Source of the DNA: Ramlibacter alkalitolerans
GTDB taxonomy: Bacteria; Pseudomonadota; Gammaproteobacteria; Burkholderiales; Burkholderiaceae_C
Direction: 5' to 3'
Assembly: GCF_016722765.1 (NCBI RefSeq)
Contig: NZ_JAEQND010000016.1
Location: forward strand, 1-32,500
Length of the DNA: 32,500 nt
Positions 12,801 to 21,157 of this stretch are shown here, piece after piece. The notes under the pieces are model-generated. The model was not told the origin of the DNA and searched no databases. It worked only from the letters and a program-made list of their open reading frames with translations. Both the position numbers and the translations under genes were made by a program. How positions within the stretch are numbered: position 1 is the stretch's first letter; the number at the start of each line of letters is the position of its first letter.

Positions 12801-15629
12801 TCAGTGCGCCTCTTCCCAATTGGCCCCGACGCCGATCTCGGCCAGCAAGGGGACGCGCAGTTCCGCGACGCTCGCCATGAGGCGCGGGATCTCGGTCCTG
12901 AGCCACTCCACTTCGTCTTCGGGCACTTCGAACACCAGTTCGTCGTGCACCTGCATGATCATCTTCGTGCGGCGCTGCTCGCGCTCCAGCACCTTCTGCA
13001 CCTCGATCATCGACATCTTGATCAGGTCCGCCGCCGTGCCCTGCATGGGCGCGTTGATCGCCTGGCGCTCCGCGCTGCCGCGGCGGGGACCGTTGGGTGA
13101 ATTGATCTCGGGCAGGTACAGGCGGCGGCCGAATACCGTTTCCACGTAGCCGCGGCTCTTAGCCGACAGCCGCGTCTCGTCCATGTACTGCTTCACGCCC
13201 GGATAGCGCTGGAAGTAACGGTCGATGTAGCTCTTGGCCGCCGCCGTCTCGATGCTCAGGTTGCGCGCCAGCCCGAAGGCGCTCATGCCGTAGATCAGGC
13301 CGAAGTTGATCACCTTCGCATAGCGCCGCTGCTCGCTCGAGACCTGGTCGGGCGGCACGCCGAACACCTCGGAGGCCGTCGCGCGGTGCACGTCGAGCTT
13401 TTCGCGGAAGGCGCGCAGCAGCGCCTCGTCCTCGCTGATGTGCGCCATGATGCGCAGCTCGATCTGGCTGTAGTCGGCGCTCGCGATGCGGCAGCCCGGC
13501 GAGGCGATGAAGGCCTCGCGCACGCGCCGGCCTTCGGCGGTGCGGATCGGGATGTTCTGCAGGTTCGGGTCGTTGCTGGAAAGGCGCCCGGTCACCGCGA
13601 CGGCCTGCGCGTAGTGCGTGTGCACGCGCCCCGTGCGCGGATGCACCATCTGCGGCAAGGTGTCGGTGTACGTGCCCTTGAGCTTCGACAGGCTGCGGTG
13701 CTCGAGGATCTTCGCCGGCAGCGGATAGTCTTCGGCCAGCTTCTCCAGCACCTCTTCATCCGTGCTCGGTGCCCCGCTCGCCGTCTTCTTCACCACCGGC
13801 AGGCCTTGCTTGGTGAACAGGATCTCGCCGATCTGCTTGGGGCTGCCCAGGTTGAAGGGCTGGCCCGCGAGCTCGTGCGCCTCGCGTTCGAGCTGCATCA
13901 TGCGCTGGCCGAGTTCCTGGCTCTGGCGCGCGAGGGCCTGCGCGTCGATCAGCACGCCGTTGCGCTCGACGCGGTACAGCACCTCGCTGCACTCGATCTC
14001 GAGGTCGTAGACGAAGCGCAGCTTCGAATCCTTCTCCAGCTTCGTCCACAGCGCGCGGTGCACGTCGATGGTCTGGTCCGAGTCCTCGCAGGAATATTCG
14101 GCCGCCTTGTCGATCGGCACCTGGTTGAAGGTGATCTGGTGCGCGCCCTTGCCGGCGATGGTCTCGTAGTCGATGCCGGTGCGTCCCAGGTGGCGCTCGG
14201 CCAGGCTGGCCAGGCTGTGCGGCTTGTGCACTTCGAGCACGTAGCTTTGCAGCATGGTGTCGTGCACGTAGCCGCGCACCTCGACGCCGTGGTTGGCGAA
14301 GGCGTGGCGGTCGAACTTCACGTGCTGCCCGAGCTTGTGCTTCTCGCCGTTTTCCAGCCAGGGCTTCAGGCGCTGCAGCACCTCGTCGCGCGGCAGCTGG
14401 TCCGGCGCGCCCTGATAGTCGTGCGCCAGCGGGATGTAGCAGGCCAGCCCCGGCTCGGTGCTGAAGGACAGGCCCACGATGTTGGCGCGCATCTCGTCGA
14501 GCGAATCGGTCTCGGTGTCCAGCGCCACCAGCGATGCCGCCGCTATCCGTTCCAGCCAGGGTGCCAGCTGCTCCCAGGTGAAGATCGTCTCGTAATGCAG
14601 CGTGGTGGCCTGCGACAGGCCGGAGAGGTCCGGCTCCTCGTAGACGCCGGCGGGCGGGCGCTCGCCGGGGCCGACGCGCTTCCTGGAGCGATGCTCCTCG
14701 ATCAGCTCCGGCGGCACGTCGTGCGTCTCGAGCTGGCGCGCCAGGCCCTTGAAGCCGTAGCGCTCGTAGAAGGCCTTGAGCTTCTCGACGTCCTGGCCGC
14801 CGATCACGATGTCCTGCAGGTCCGGGATGCCGGGGATGTGGTCCTTCAGGTCGCAGTCGGTGCGGATGGTCAGCAGCTGGCGGCCCTTGGGCAGCCATTC
14901 GAGGGCGCGCCGCAGGTTCTCGCCGACGGCGCCCTTCACCTTGTCGGCGTTGGCGATCAGGTTGTCGAGCGAGCCGTATTCCTGCAGCAGCTTGACCGCC
15001 GTCTTCGGGCCCACCTTGTCGACGCCGGGCACGTTGTCGACCGCGTCGCCGACCAGCGCCTGGTAGTCCACCATCAGGTGCGGCGGGATGCCGAATTCCG
15101 CCTCCACGCCCTGGATGTCGCGCTTCTTGTCGTTCATCGTGTCGATCACGACCACGTGCTCGTTCACGAGCTGCGACAGGTCCTTGTCGCCGCTGGAGAT
15201 GATGGTCTGCACACCCGCGCGTGTGGCCAGGCAGGCCAGCGTGCCGATCACGTCGTCGGCCTCCACGCCCGGCACGTTCAGCACCTTCCATCCGAGCAGC
15301 TGCACCACCTCGTGGATCGGATCGATCTGCAGGCGCAGGTCGGAAGGCATGGGCGAGCGCGTCGCCTTGTAGTCGGGATAGATCTCGTCGCGGAAGGTGC
15401 CGCCGGGGGCGTCGAACACGCAGGCCGCGTAGTCCGCGCGCACGTCGCGGCGCAGCTTCTGCATCATGTTGATCATGCCGCGGATCGCGCCGGTGGCGGG
15501 GCTCGCCGGGTCGCCGGGCACGGCCCGCAGGTCGGGCATCGCGTGGAACGCGCGATAGAGGTAGCTGGAGCCGTCGACCAGCAGCAGCACCTTGGGTTGG
15601 GGTTGGGGGACTTCGTCCGGGTCGCTCAT
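12801..15629 (-). CDS. polA: DNA polymerase I
   Basis: 942 residues from the ATG at 15629 (MSDPDEVPQPQPKVLLLVDG); longer in-frame starts at 15641 and 15665 lack ribosome sites. All three domains are present. The 5'-3' exonuclease (about 13-290) has DGSSYLYRAFHAMP, VEADDVIGTLA, SSGDKDLSQLV and GDAVDNVPGVDKVGPKTA. The 3'-5' proofreading domain keeps its acidic residues (LDTETDSL, KFDRHAFANHG, YSCEDSDQT), so it should be active. The polymerase has ASADYSQIELRIMAHIS (motif A), RRYAKVINFGLIYGMSAFGL (motif B) and MQVHDELVFEVPEDE (motif C). It fills gaps in excision repair and matures Okazaki fragments. Its end faces the ubiX-like gene across the palindromic element; its start is divergent from the DUF2782-thrB genes. 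Confidence 0.98.
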   Translation of the reverse strand: MSDPDEVPQPQPKVLLLVDGSSYLYRAFHAMPDLRAVPGDPASPATGAIRGMINMMQKLRRDVRADYAACVFDAPGGTFRDEIYPDYKATRSPMPSDLRLQIDPIHEVVQLLGWKVLNVPGVEADDVIGTLACLATRAGVQTIISSGDKDLSQLVNEHVVVIDTMNDKKRDIQGVEAEFGIPPHLMVDYQALVGDAVDNVPGVDKVGPKTAVKLLQEYGSLDNLIANADKVKGAVGENLRRALEWLPKGRQLLTIRTDCDLKDHIPGIPDLQDIVIGGQDVEKLKAFYERYGFKGLARQLETHDVPPELIEEHRSRKRVGPGERPPAGVYEEPDLSGLSQATTLHYETIFTWEQLAPWLERIAAASLVALDTETDSLDEMRANIVGLSFSTEPGLACYIPLAHDYQGAPDQLPRDEVLQRLKPWLENGEKHKLGQHVKFDRHAFANHGVEVRGYVHDTMLQSYVLEVHKPHSLASLAERHLGRTGIDYETIAGKGAHQITFNQVPIDKAAEYSCEDSDQTIDVHRALWTKLEKDSKLRFVYDLEIECSEVLYRVERNGVLIDAQALARQSQELGQRMMQLEREAHELAGQPFNLGSPKQIGEILFTKQGLPVVKKTASGAPSTDEEVLEKLAEDYPLPAKILEHRSLSKLKGTYTDTLPQMVHPRTGRVHTHYAQAVAVTGRLSSNDPNLQNIPIRTAEGRRVREAFIASPGCRIASADYSQIELRIMAHISEDEALLRAFREKLDVHRATASEVFGVPPDQVSSEQRRYAKVINFGLIYGMSAFGLARNLSIETAAAKSYIDRYFQRYPGVKQYMDETRLSAKSRGYVETVFGRRLYLPEINSPNGPRRGSAERQAINAPMQGTAADLIKMSMIEVQKVLEREQRRTKMIMQVHDELVFEVPEDEVEWLRTEIPRLMASVAELRVPLLAEIGVGANWEEAH

Positions 15630-15666
15630 ATCGGGGAGCATTGTGCCCGGGGCGGCGATGGGCATC

Positions 15667-15805
15667 GTAGGCTGGAGGTGAGCCCCGAAGGGCGAACCCC
15701 AGCGCTTCGGGCGAGCGGGCGAGCGAGCGAGCGCTGGGGTTCCGGCGCTTCGCGCGTCACCACCAGCCTACGGTTCCGGCGCTTCGCGCGTCACCGCCAG
15801 CCTAC
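15667..15805. repeat. Inverted and tandem copies of the GTAGGCTGG...CCCCAGCG repeat
   Basis: A plus-orientation copy (15667-15705, GTAGGCTGGAGGTGAGCCCC ... GAACCCCAGCG) faces an inverted copy (15731-15771, CGCTGGGGTTCCGG ... CCACCAGCCTAC). The 34-nt inner part of the latter is repeated in direct tandem at 15738-15771 and 15772-15805 with one mismatch. A spacer of GAGCG words lies between the arms. A related copy is at 5389-5424. The cluster fills the divergent polA/DUF2782 region. Confidence 0.75.
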
Positions 15806-15808
15806 AAT
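15803..15808 (+). promoter_or_regulatory. Candidate -10 box giving a leaderless DUF2782 mRNA
   Basis: TACAAT ends 6 nt before the ATG at 15815, so transcription would begin at or near the start codon. No ribosome binding site lies in between. The box overlaps the end of the tandem repeat unit. Confidence 0.4.
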
Positions 15809-15814
15809 CCCTTC

Positions 15815-16123
15815 ATGCGCGCGAGCTTCTTCCTCCTGGCCCTGCTTCCCGCCTGCGTCTTCGCGCAGGCCACGATCGAGCGCGAGGCCGACCTCGAACC
15901 GCGGCGCAACCAGAAGATCGAGCGCATCCGCATCGAGGACGCCGGCAACCGCATCGACGAACTGCGCGTGGGCGGGCAGACGCAGAACATCACCGTGCAG
16001 CCCAAGGCCAAGGTGCCGGCCTACGAGATCCAGCCGGACGACCTGGGCCGCAGCCGGCCTTCGGAAAGCCGCGAAGGCTTTTCCGGCCGCAAGCAGCGCG
16101 TCTGGAACGTGCTGGGGTTCTAG
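15815..16123 (+). CDS. Small exported DUF2782-like protein
   Basis: 102 residues. A signal peptide (MRASFFLLALLPACVFAQA) is cleaved probably after FAQA. The mature part is charged: RIRIEDAGNRIDELRVGGQT, NITVQPKAKVPAYEIQPDDL and a C-terminus RQRVWNVLGF-like in wording (KQRVWNVLGF). This matches DUF2782, a small periplasmic protein of unknown function that in Burkholderiales often lies between polA and thrB, as here. Cys-14 is within the signal region in a poor lipobox (LPAC), so lipidation cannot be excluded but is less likely than simple export. It ends one base before the thrB ATG, so the two are translationally linked. Expression probably starts from the -10-like box 6 nt upstream. Confidence 0.8.
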   Translation: MRASFFLLALLPACVFAQATIEREADLEPRRNQKIERIRIEDAGNRIDELRVGGQTQNITVQPKAKVPAYEIQPDDLGRSRPSESREGFSGRKQRVWNVLGF

Positions 16124-16124
16124 C

Positions 16125-17096
16125 ATGGCGGTGTTCACCGAAGTCTCGCAGGCCGAGGCCAGCGCGCTGCTGCGCGAACTCAAGCTGGGCGAACTGCGCG
16201 AGCTGCGCGGCATCCAGAGCGGCATCGAGAACACCAACTACTTCGTCACGGCCGAAGACATGTTCGGCGCGCGCGAGTACGTGCTGACGCTGTTCGAGCG
16301 CCTCACCTTCGAGCAGCTGCCGTTCTACCTGCACCTGATGAAGCATCTGGCGCAGCACGGCATCCCGGTGCCCGACCCGCAGGCCGACCGCAACGGCGAC
16401 ATCCTGCACACGCTGTGCGGCAAGCCGGCGGCGCTGGTCAACAAGCTGGCCGGCCGGCACGAACTCGCGCCCGGGCCGGACCATTGCGCGCAGGTCGGCG
16501 CCATGCTCGCCCGCATGCACCTGGCCGGCCGCGACTACCACCGCCGCCAGCCGAACCTGCGCGGCCTGGCCTGGTGGAACGAGACCGTGCCGGTGGTGCT
16601 GCCTTTCCTGGACGAAGCGCAGGCCAGCCTCATCCGCAGCGAGCTGGCCTACCAGAACCACGTCGCCGCCGGTGCCGCCTGCACGGCCCTGCCGCGCGGG
16701 CCGGTGCACGCCGACCTGTTCCGCGACAACGTGATGTTCGAGGACGGCCAGCTCACCGGCTTCTTCGACTTCTATTTCGCCGGCGTCGACAGCTGGCTGT
16801 TCGACGTGGCCGTGTGCCTCAACGATTGGGCGATCGACCTGCCGACCGGCCGCCACGACGCGCAACGCGCCAGTGCCTTCGTGCAGGCGTATGCGGCGGT
16901 GCGGCCCCTGTCGGCGGCGGAGCGCCAGCTGCTGCCTGCCATGCTGCGCGCCGGCGCGCTGCGCTTCTGGATCTCCCGCCTGTGGGACTTCCACCTGCCG
17001 CGCGAGGCCTCGCTGCTCAAGCCCCACGACCCGGGCCACTTCGAGCGCGTGCTGCGGGAACGCATCGCGCAGCCCGTGACGGCGGCGAGCCTTTGA
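16125..17096 (+). CDS. thrB: Homoserine kinase
   Basis: 323 residues, the aminoglycoside-phosphotransferase-fold type of homoserine kinase used by many proteobacteria. Start MAVFTEVSQAEASALLREL, then IQSGIENTNYFV (nucleotide loop), YVLTLFERL with phosphate-contacting residues, the catalytic loop VHADLFRDNVMF (H-x-D-x4-N) and the metal-binding GFFDFYFAGVDSWLFDVAVC. It phosphorylates L-homoserine with ATP in threonine synthesis. The other threonine genes are not in the window. It follows the DUF2782 gene by one base and precedes a BPSS1780-type membrane gene by 45 nt. Confidence 0.96.
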   Translation: MAVFTEVSQAEASALLRELKLGELRELRGIQSGIENTNYFVTAEDMFGAREYVLTLFERLTFEQLPFYLHLMKHLAQHGIPVPDPQADRNGDILHTLCGKPAALVNKLAGRHELAPGPDHCAQVGAMLARMHLAGRDYHRRQPNLRGLAWWNETVPVVLPFLDEAQASLIRSELAYQNHVAAGAACTALPRGPVHADLFRDNVMFEDGQLTGFFDFYFAGVDSWLFDVAVCLNDWAIDLPTGRHDAQRASAFVQAYAAVRPLSAAERQLLPAMLRAGALRFWISRLWDFHLPREASLLKPHDPGHFERVLRERIAQPVTAASL

Positions 17097-17141
17097 CGCA
17101 GGCGCAGCGGCGGTGACGGGGGCTTGCGTTAAATTCCCTTC

Positions 17142-17927
17142 GTGAAACTCAACATCGTTCCCGCCCGCACCGGCTTCGTGTGGGTGAAGCTGGGGGTACG
17201 GACCTTCCTGCGGCAGCCCCTGGCGCTCACGGGCCTGTTCTTCATGTACATGGCAGGGGTGCTGGTGCTGTCGCAACTGCCCTTCGTGGGCACGATCCTG
17301 GGCGCGATGCTGGTGCCCGCCGCCACCCTGGGGCTGATGGCCGCCACGGCGGAGGCCGCGAGCGGCCGGTTCCCCATGCCCTCGGTCCTGATCAGCGCGT
17401 TCCGCGCCGGCCGCCAGCGCGCCCGCGCGATGCTGGTGCTGGGCGTGATCTACACCCTGGGCTCGATGCTGGCCACGCTGCTGGCCAGCGCCATGGTGGG
17501 CGAGCCGAATCCCGCGGCCGCGGCCGACACCCAGAATCCGGCGCTGGACGCGCGCTCGCTCGTCGCCCTGGTGCTGCACACGCCGCTGATCATCCTGTTC
17601 TGGCATTCGCCGGCGCTGGTGCACTGGCATGGCGTGGCCCCGGTCAAGAGCCTCTTCTTCAGCGCGGTCGCGTGCTTTCGCAACCTCGGTGCGATGCTGA
17701 TGTACGCGGCCACCTGGCTGGGCGTGTTCGTCATCGTGGCCTTCCTCTTCAGCTCGGTGGGCATGATGCTGGGCGGCGTGGCGGTGGCCCGCAGCGTCAT
17801 GCTCCCCACGGTGCTGCTGCTGGTCGCGATGTTCTCGACCTCGCTGTATTTCACCTTCCGCGACAGCTTCGACGCCGAGGACCTTCCGCAAATCGAGGCG
17901 GCCCCGCCAGGAGAGAGCGCACCATGA
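17142..17927 (+). CDS. BPSS1780-type multi-spanning membrane protein
   Basis: 261 residues from a GTG at 17142. The opening KLNIVPARTGFVWVKLGVRT then FLRQPLALTGLFFMYMAGVL is characteristic of the BPSS1780 family, an inner-membrane protein of unknown function in Burkholderiales. About six hydrophobic helices can be seen (near residues 27-45, 51-75, 97-120, 139-160, 175-205 and 213-235), with positive loops such as FRAGRQRARA. AAATTCCC lies just upstream and TTAAAT ends 7 nt before the GTG, which could be a -10 box. Otherwise it is read through from thrB. Its stop overlaps the ATG of the FecR-domain gene, so those two are translated together. Confidence 0.85.
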   Translation: MKLNIVPARTGFVWVKLGVRTFLRQPLALTGLFFMYMAGVLVLSQLPFVGTILGAMLVPAATLGLMAATAEAASGRFPMPSVLISAFRAGRQRARAMLVLGVIYTLGSMLATLLASAMVGEPNPAAAADTQNPALDARSLVALVLHTPLIILFWHSPALVHWHGVAPVKSLFFSAVACFRNLGAMLMYAATWLGVFVIVAFLFSSVGMMLGGVAVARSVMLPTVLLLVAMFSTSLYFTFRDSFDAEDLPQIEAAPPGESAP

Positions 17928-18622
17928 ACGAGATCCTGCCTTGGTTCCGCCGCCGCCGCGTGCTGCGCGCGGCGGCCGCCTGGATGGCGGGCGGCGGCTT
18001 CGCGGCAGCACTCGCGCAGCAGCGCGGCAACGTGGTAGAACTGCGCGGCGACGTGCTGCTCAATGGCCAGCGCCTGCGGCCGGAACAGTTCATCCAGACC
18101 GGCGACGCGGTCCGGACCGGCCCGGACGCGCATGTCGTCTTCGTGATCGGCAACGCCGCCTTCCAGCTGCGGCAGAACACGGCGGTGAAGATCGAGCGCG
18201 GCGACACGCTCCACACCGTGAGCCTGCTGGACGTCGCGACCGGGGCGGTCGCGGCGGTGTGGGGCCCCGGGCACGCGCGCCAGATCGTCACGCCCACGCT
18301 CAGCGCCACGGTCCGCGGCACCGGGACCTACGTGGAAGTGCGGCCGCAGGAGAAGCTGCGCAGCTACTTCTGCAACTGCTACGGCGCCATCGAGCTGGCC
18401 ACGGGGCGCGAGCGCACGCTCTCGAAGGCCGAGTACCACCAGTCGTTCTGGGCCGAACCGGCGCCGGTGAACGGCCGCCTGCTGACGCCGGCGCGGGCGA
18501 TGGCCCACACGGACGAGGAAATGGAGTTCCTGGCGCAGCTGGTGGGGGAGCCCACGGCGTGGCAGGTGGCAGGGCGGCGCGGGAATCGGGACGGGTCGGG
18601 GGCGATCGGACCGGGGCGTTAG
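17924..18622 (+). CDS. Exported FecR-domain protein
   Basis: 232 residues, ATG overlapping the upstream stop (ATGA), with CAGGAGAGAG as ribosome site. The N-terminus has a cluster of arginines then a hydrophobic run (WFRRRRVLRAAAAWMAGGGF), a Tat-like or strong Sec signal. The rest is a beta-rich FecR domain: GNVVELRGDVLLNGQRLRPE, IQTGDAVRTGPDAHVVFVIG, FQLRQNTAVKIERGDTLHTV, ATVRGTGTYVEV. FecR domains of this stand-alone kind are periplasmic, unlike anti-sigma FecR proteins, and no sigma-factor gene is nearby. A CNCYG segment (SYFCNCYGAIEL) may hold a disulphide. Its role with the membrane protein before it is unknown. A dispersed palindromic repeat follows. Confidence 0.85.
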   Translation: MNEILPWFRRRRVLRAAAAWMAGGGFAAALAQQRGNVVELRGDVLLNGQRLRPEQFIQTGDAVRTGPDAHVVFVIGNAAFQLRQNTAVKIERGDTLHTVSLLDVATGAVAAVWGPGHARQIVTPTLSATVRGTGTYVEVRPQEKLRSYFCNCYGAIELATGRERTLSKAEYHQSFWAEPAPVNGRLLTPARAMAHTDEEMEFLAQLVGEPTAWQVAGRRGNRDGSGAIGPGR

Positions 18623-18693
18623 CCGTCATCCGTGCGCAGGCGGCGCGCAGGGAGGATCCGGGGCACGCGCGCGGCGCGTGAACATCGCGAGCC

Positions 18694-18721
18694 CTGGGTT
18701 CCCGCCTTCGCGGGAATGACG
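18694..18721. repeat. Short palindromic repeat, TTCCCGC-CTTC-GCGGGAA
   Basis: A 7-bp perfect stem (18699-18705 with 18710-18716) followed by TGACGG. Its reverse complement (GTCATTCCCGCGAAGGCGGG) is a dispersed element familiar from many beta- and gammaproteobacteria and like the dRS3 repeat of Neisseria. It lies between convergent FecR-domain and uvrD genes, where it may act as a terminator stem. Confidence 0.75.
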
Positions 18722-18729
18722 GGGCCGTC

Positions 18730-21099
18730 TTACGGCACCGGCGTCAGCTTCGCCACCGCCAGCGCCAGCCACTTCTGCCCATGGCGGGGGAAGTTGATCT
18801 GGGCGCGCGCGTCCTGGCCGCTGCCTTCCAGCGTCAGCACGGTGCCCTCGCCGAACTTGGCGTGGAACACCTTCATGCCGGCGCGCAGGCCATGCGCCGG
18901 TTCCGCCTTCTGCGCCGGCACCGGCGGGCTGGCGAAGGTCTCGCTGGCGCGGCTGGTGCCGGCCGAAGATCCGCGCGAGGTCGGATAGCCCATGCCGAAG
19001 CCGAACGCGGAGCCGCCGAAACTCTGGTTCTTCGGCGTCAGCCACTTCAGCGCCCCCTCCGGCAACTCGTCGAAGAAGCGGCTGCGCACGTTGTAGCGCG
19101 TCTGCCCGTGCAGCAGGCGGGTCTGCGAGTAGCTCAGGTACAGGCGCTTGCGCGCCCGCGTGATCGCCACGTACATCAGCCGGCGCTCTTCCTCCAGCCC
19201 GTCGTAGTCGGCCAGCGAGCGCTCGCTCGGGAACAGGCCTTCTTCCAGGCCGGTGACGAACACGCAATCGAACTCCAGGCCCTTGGCCGAGTGCACCGTC
19301 ATGAGCTGCACGGCGTCCTGCCCGGCCTGCGCCTGGTTGTCGCCCGATTCGAGCGCGGCATGGGTGAGGAAGGCCGCCAGCGGCGACAGCGTCTCGCCGG
19401 TTTCGGCGTCGGGCGGCACGTAGTCGGGCGCCGGCTCGTTGATCTCCGGCAGGCTCGGGTCGAGCCCCTGGCTGGCCGGCGACTGCCGCAGCACGGTGCC
19501 ACCGAGCTCGTCGATCGGCAGCGCCACCGCGTCGCGGCCGAAGCCCTCCTGCGTGACGAAGCTCTCCGCCGCGTTCACCAGTTCCTCCAGGTTGTCGATG
19601 CGGTCGCCGCCGTCGCGCTCGGCGCGGTAGTGCTCGATCAGGCCGCTCCGCTGCAGCATCACCTCGATGATCTCGCGCAGCGTGAGGCCCGCGGTCTCCA
19701 CGCGCATGGCGTCGATCTTCGCCACGAAGGCGGCGAGGTTGGCGCCGGCCTTGCCGGTGGTGGCCTGCACCGCGTCGTGCAGCGAGGAGCCCGAGGCACG
19801 GGCGGCGTCCTGCAGCTGTTCGACCGAGCGGGCGCCGATGCCGCGGGCCGGGAAGTTCACCACCCGCAGGAAGCTGGTGTCGTCGTTGGGGTTCTCCAGC
19901 AGCCGCAGGTACGACAGGGCATGCTTGATCTCGGCCCGCTCGAAGAAGCGCAGCCCGCCGTACACCCGGTAGGGCACCGCCGCATTGAACAGGCCGGTTT
20001 CGATCACCCGGCTCTGGGCGTTGCTGCGGTAGAGGATCGCGATCTCGTGGCGCGGGATGCCCTCGCGCGCGAGCTGGCGCGCTTCCTCCACCAGCCACTG
20101 CGCCTCCGCCATGTCGGTCGGCGCTTCGTAGATGCGCACCGGCTCGCCCGGGCCCTGGTCGGTGCGCAGGTTCTTGCCCAGGCGCGTCTTGTTGTGCGCG
20201 ATCAGCGCGTTGGCCGAATCCAGGATGTTGCTGAAGCTGCGGTAGTTCTGCTCCAGCTTGATCTGGTGGCCGACCTGGAACTCGCGCACGAAGTCGGCCA
20301 TGTTGCCCACCCGCGCGCCGCGGAAGGCATAGATGCTCTGGTCGTCGTCGCCGACCGCGAAGACCGAGTTGCCGGGCCCGGCGAACATCTTGATCCAGGC
20401 GTACTGCAGCTTGTTGGTGTCCTGGAACTCGTCGATCAGGATGTGGTGGAAGCGCCGGCGGTAGTGCTCGCGGATCGGGTCGTTGTCGCGCAGCAGCTCG
20501 TAGCTGCGCAGCATCAGCTCGGCGAAATCGACCACGCCTTCGCGCTGGCACTGCTCCTCATAGAGCTGGAAGATCTCGACCTTGCGGCGGTCCTCCTCGG
20601 TCCGCACCTCCATCGCGCCGGGGCGCAGGCCCTCCTCCTTGGCGCCGGAGATGAACCACTGCAGCTCCTTGGCCGGGAAGCGTTCCTCGTCCACGTTGTG
20701 CTGCTTCATCAGGCGCTTGACGGCCGAGAGCTGGTCCTGCGTGTCCAGGATCTGGAAGCCTTGCGGCAGGCCGGCCAGCTTGTAGTGGGCGCGCAGGAAG
20801 CGGTTGCACAGGCCGTGGAAGGTGCCGATCCACATCCCGCGCACGTTGACCGGCAGCATCGCCGCCAGCCGCGTCATCATTTCCTTGGCCGCCTTGTTGG
20901 TGAAGGTGACGGCCATGACGTTGCCCGGCCCGATCTGCCCCGTGGACAGCAGCCAGGCGATGCGGGTGGTGAGGACGCGCGTCTTGCCCGATCCGGCGCC
21001 GGCCAGGATCAGCGCGTGGGCGTTGGGCAGGGTGACCGCCGCGCGCTGCTCGTCGTTGAGATGCTGGAGCAGCGGCGACTCGGTGACTTCTGGATGCAT
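18730..21099 (-). CDS. uvrD: DNA helicase II (UvrD)
   Basis: 789 residues from the ATG at 21099 (MHPEVTESPLLQHLNDEQRA). Motifs in order: Q-motif LNDEQRAAVTLP, AGAGSGKTRVL, TFTNKAAKEMMTRL, GTFHGLCNRFLRAH, ILIDEFQDTNKLQY, VGDDDQSIYAFRGARVGNM, LEQNYRSFSNIL, LMTVHSAKGLEFDCVFVTG, LMYVAITRARKRLYLSYSQT. A C-terminal tail ends in a Tudor-like segment (GMKVFHAKFGEGTVLTLEGS) that in UvrD/PcrA contacts RNA polymerase. It unwinds 3'-5' in mismatch and excision repair. The open frame extends upstream, but TACAAT ends 5 nt before this ATG, so the longer starts would lie upstream of the likely promoter. Length and domain order fit true UvrD, unlike the shorter paralogue at 3303-5372. Confidence 0.96.
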   Translation of the reverse strand: MHPEVTESPLLQHLNDEQRAAVTLPNAHALILAGAGSGKTRVLTTRIAWLLSTGQIGPGNVMAVTFTNKAAKEMMTRLAAMLPVNVRGMWIGTFHGLCNRFLRAHYKLAGLPQGFQILDTQDQLSAVKRLMKQHNVDEERFPAKELQWFISGAKEEGLRPGAMEVRTEEDRRKVEIFQLYEEQCQREGVVDFAELMLRSYELLRDNDPIREHYRRRFHHILIDEFQDTNKLQYAWIKMFAGPGNSVFAVGDDDQSIYAFRGARVGNMADFVREFQVGHQIKLEQNYRSFSNILDSANALIAHNKTRLGKNLRTDQGPGEPVRIYEAPTDMAEAQWLVEEARQLAREGIPRHEIAILYRSNAQSRVIETGLFNAAVPYRVYGGLRFFERAEIKHALSYLRLLENPNDDTSFLRVVNFPARGIGARSVEQLQDAARASGSSLHDAVQATTGKAGANLAAFVAKIDAMRVETAGLTLREIIEVMLQRSGLIEHYRAERDGGDRIDNLEELVNAAESFVTQEGFGRDAVALPIDELGGTVLRQSPASQGLDPSLPEINEPAPDYVPPDAETGETLSPLAAFLTHAALESGDNQAQAGQDAVQLMTVHSAKGLEFDCVFVTGLEEGLFPSERSLADYDGLEEERRLMYVAITRARKRLYLSYSQTRLLHGQTRYNVRSRFFDELPEGALKWLTPKNQSFGGSAFGFGMGYPTSRGSSAGTSRASETFASPPVPAQKAEPAHGLRAGMKVFHAKFGEGTVLTLEGSGQDARAQINFPRHGQKWLALAVAKLTPVP

Positions 21100-21104
21100 G
21101 GAGC

Positions 21105-21110
21105 ATTGTA
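21105..21110 (-). promoter_or_regulatory. Candidate -10 box giving a leaderless uvrD mRNA
   Basis: On the minus strand, CCTACAATGCTCCATG places TACAAT 5 nt before the uvrD ATG. This is the same arrangement as at 15803-15815 and leaves no room for a ribosome binding site. Confidence 0.4.
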
Positions 21111-21157
21111 GGAACCCGGCCGGGAACCGAACGGGCCGCGCCGGCATCTGAGCCGCT

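Noticed and set aside
13386..17096. A 1236-codon open frame on the plus strand
   Set aside because: It is antisense to polA for most of its length and only its 3' part, in the thrB frame, is coding. Long antisense frames are common in such GC-rich DNA.
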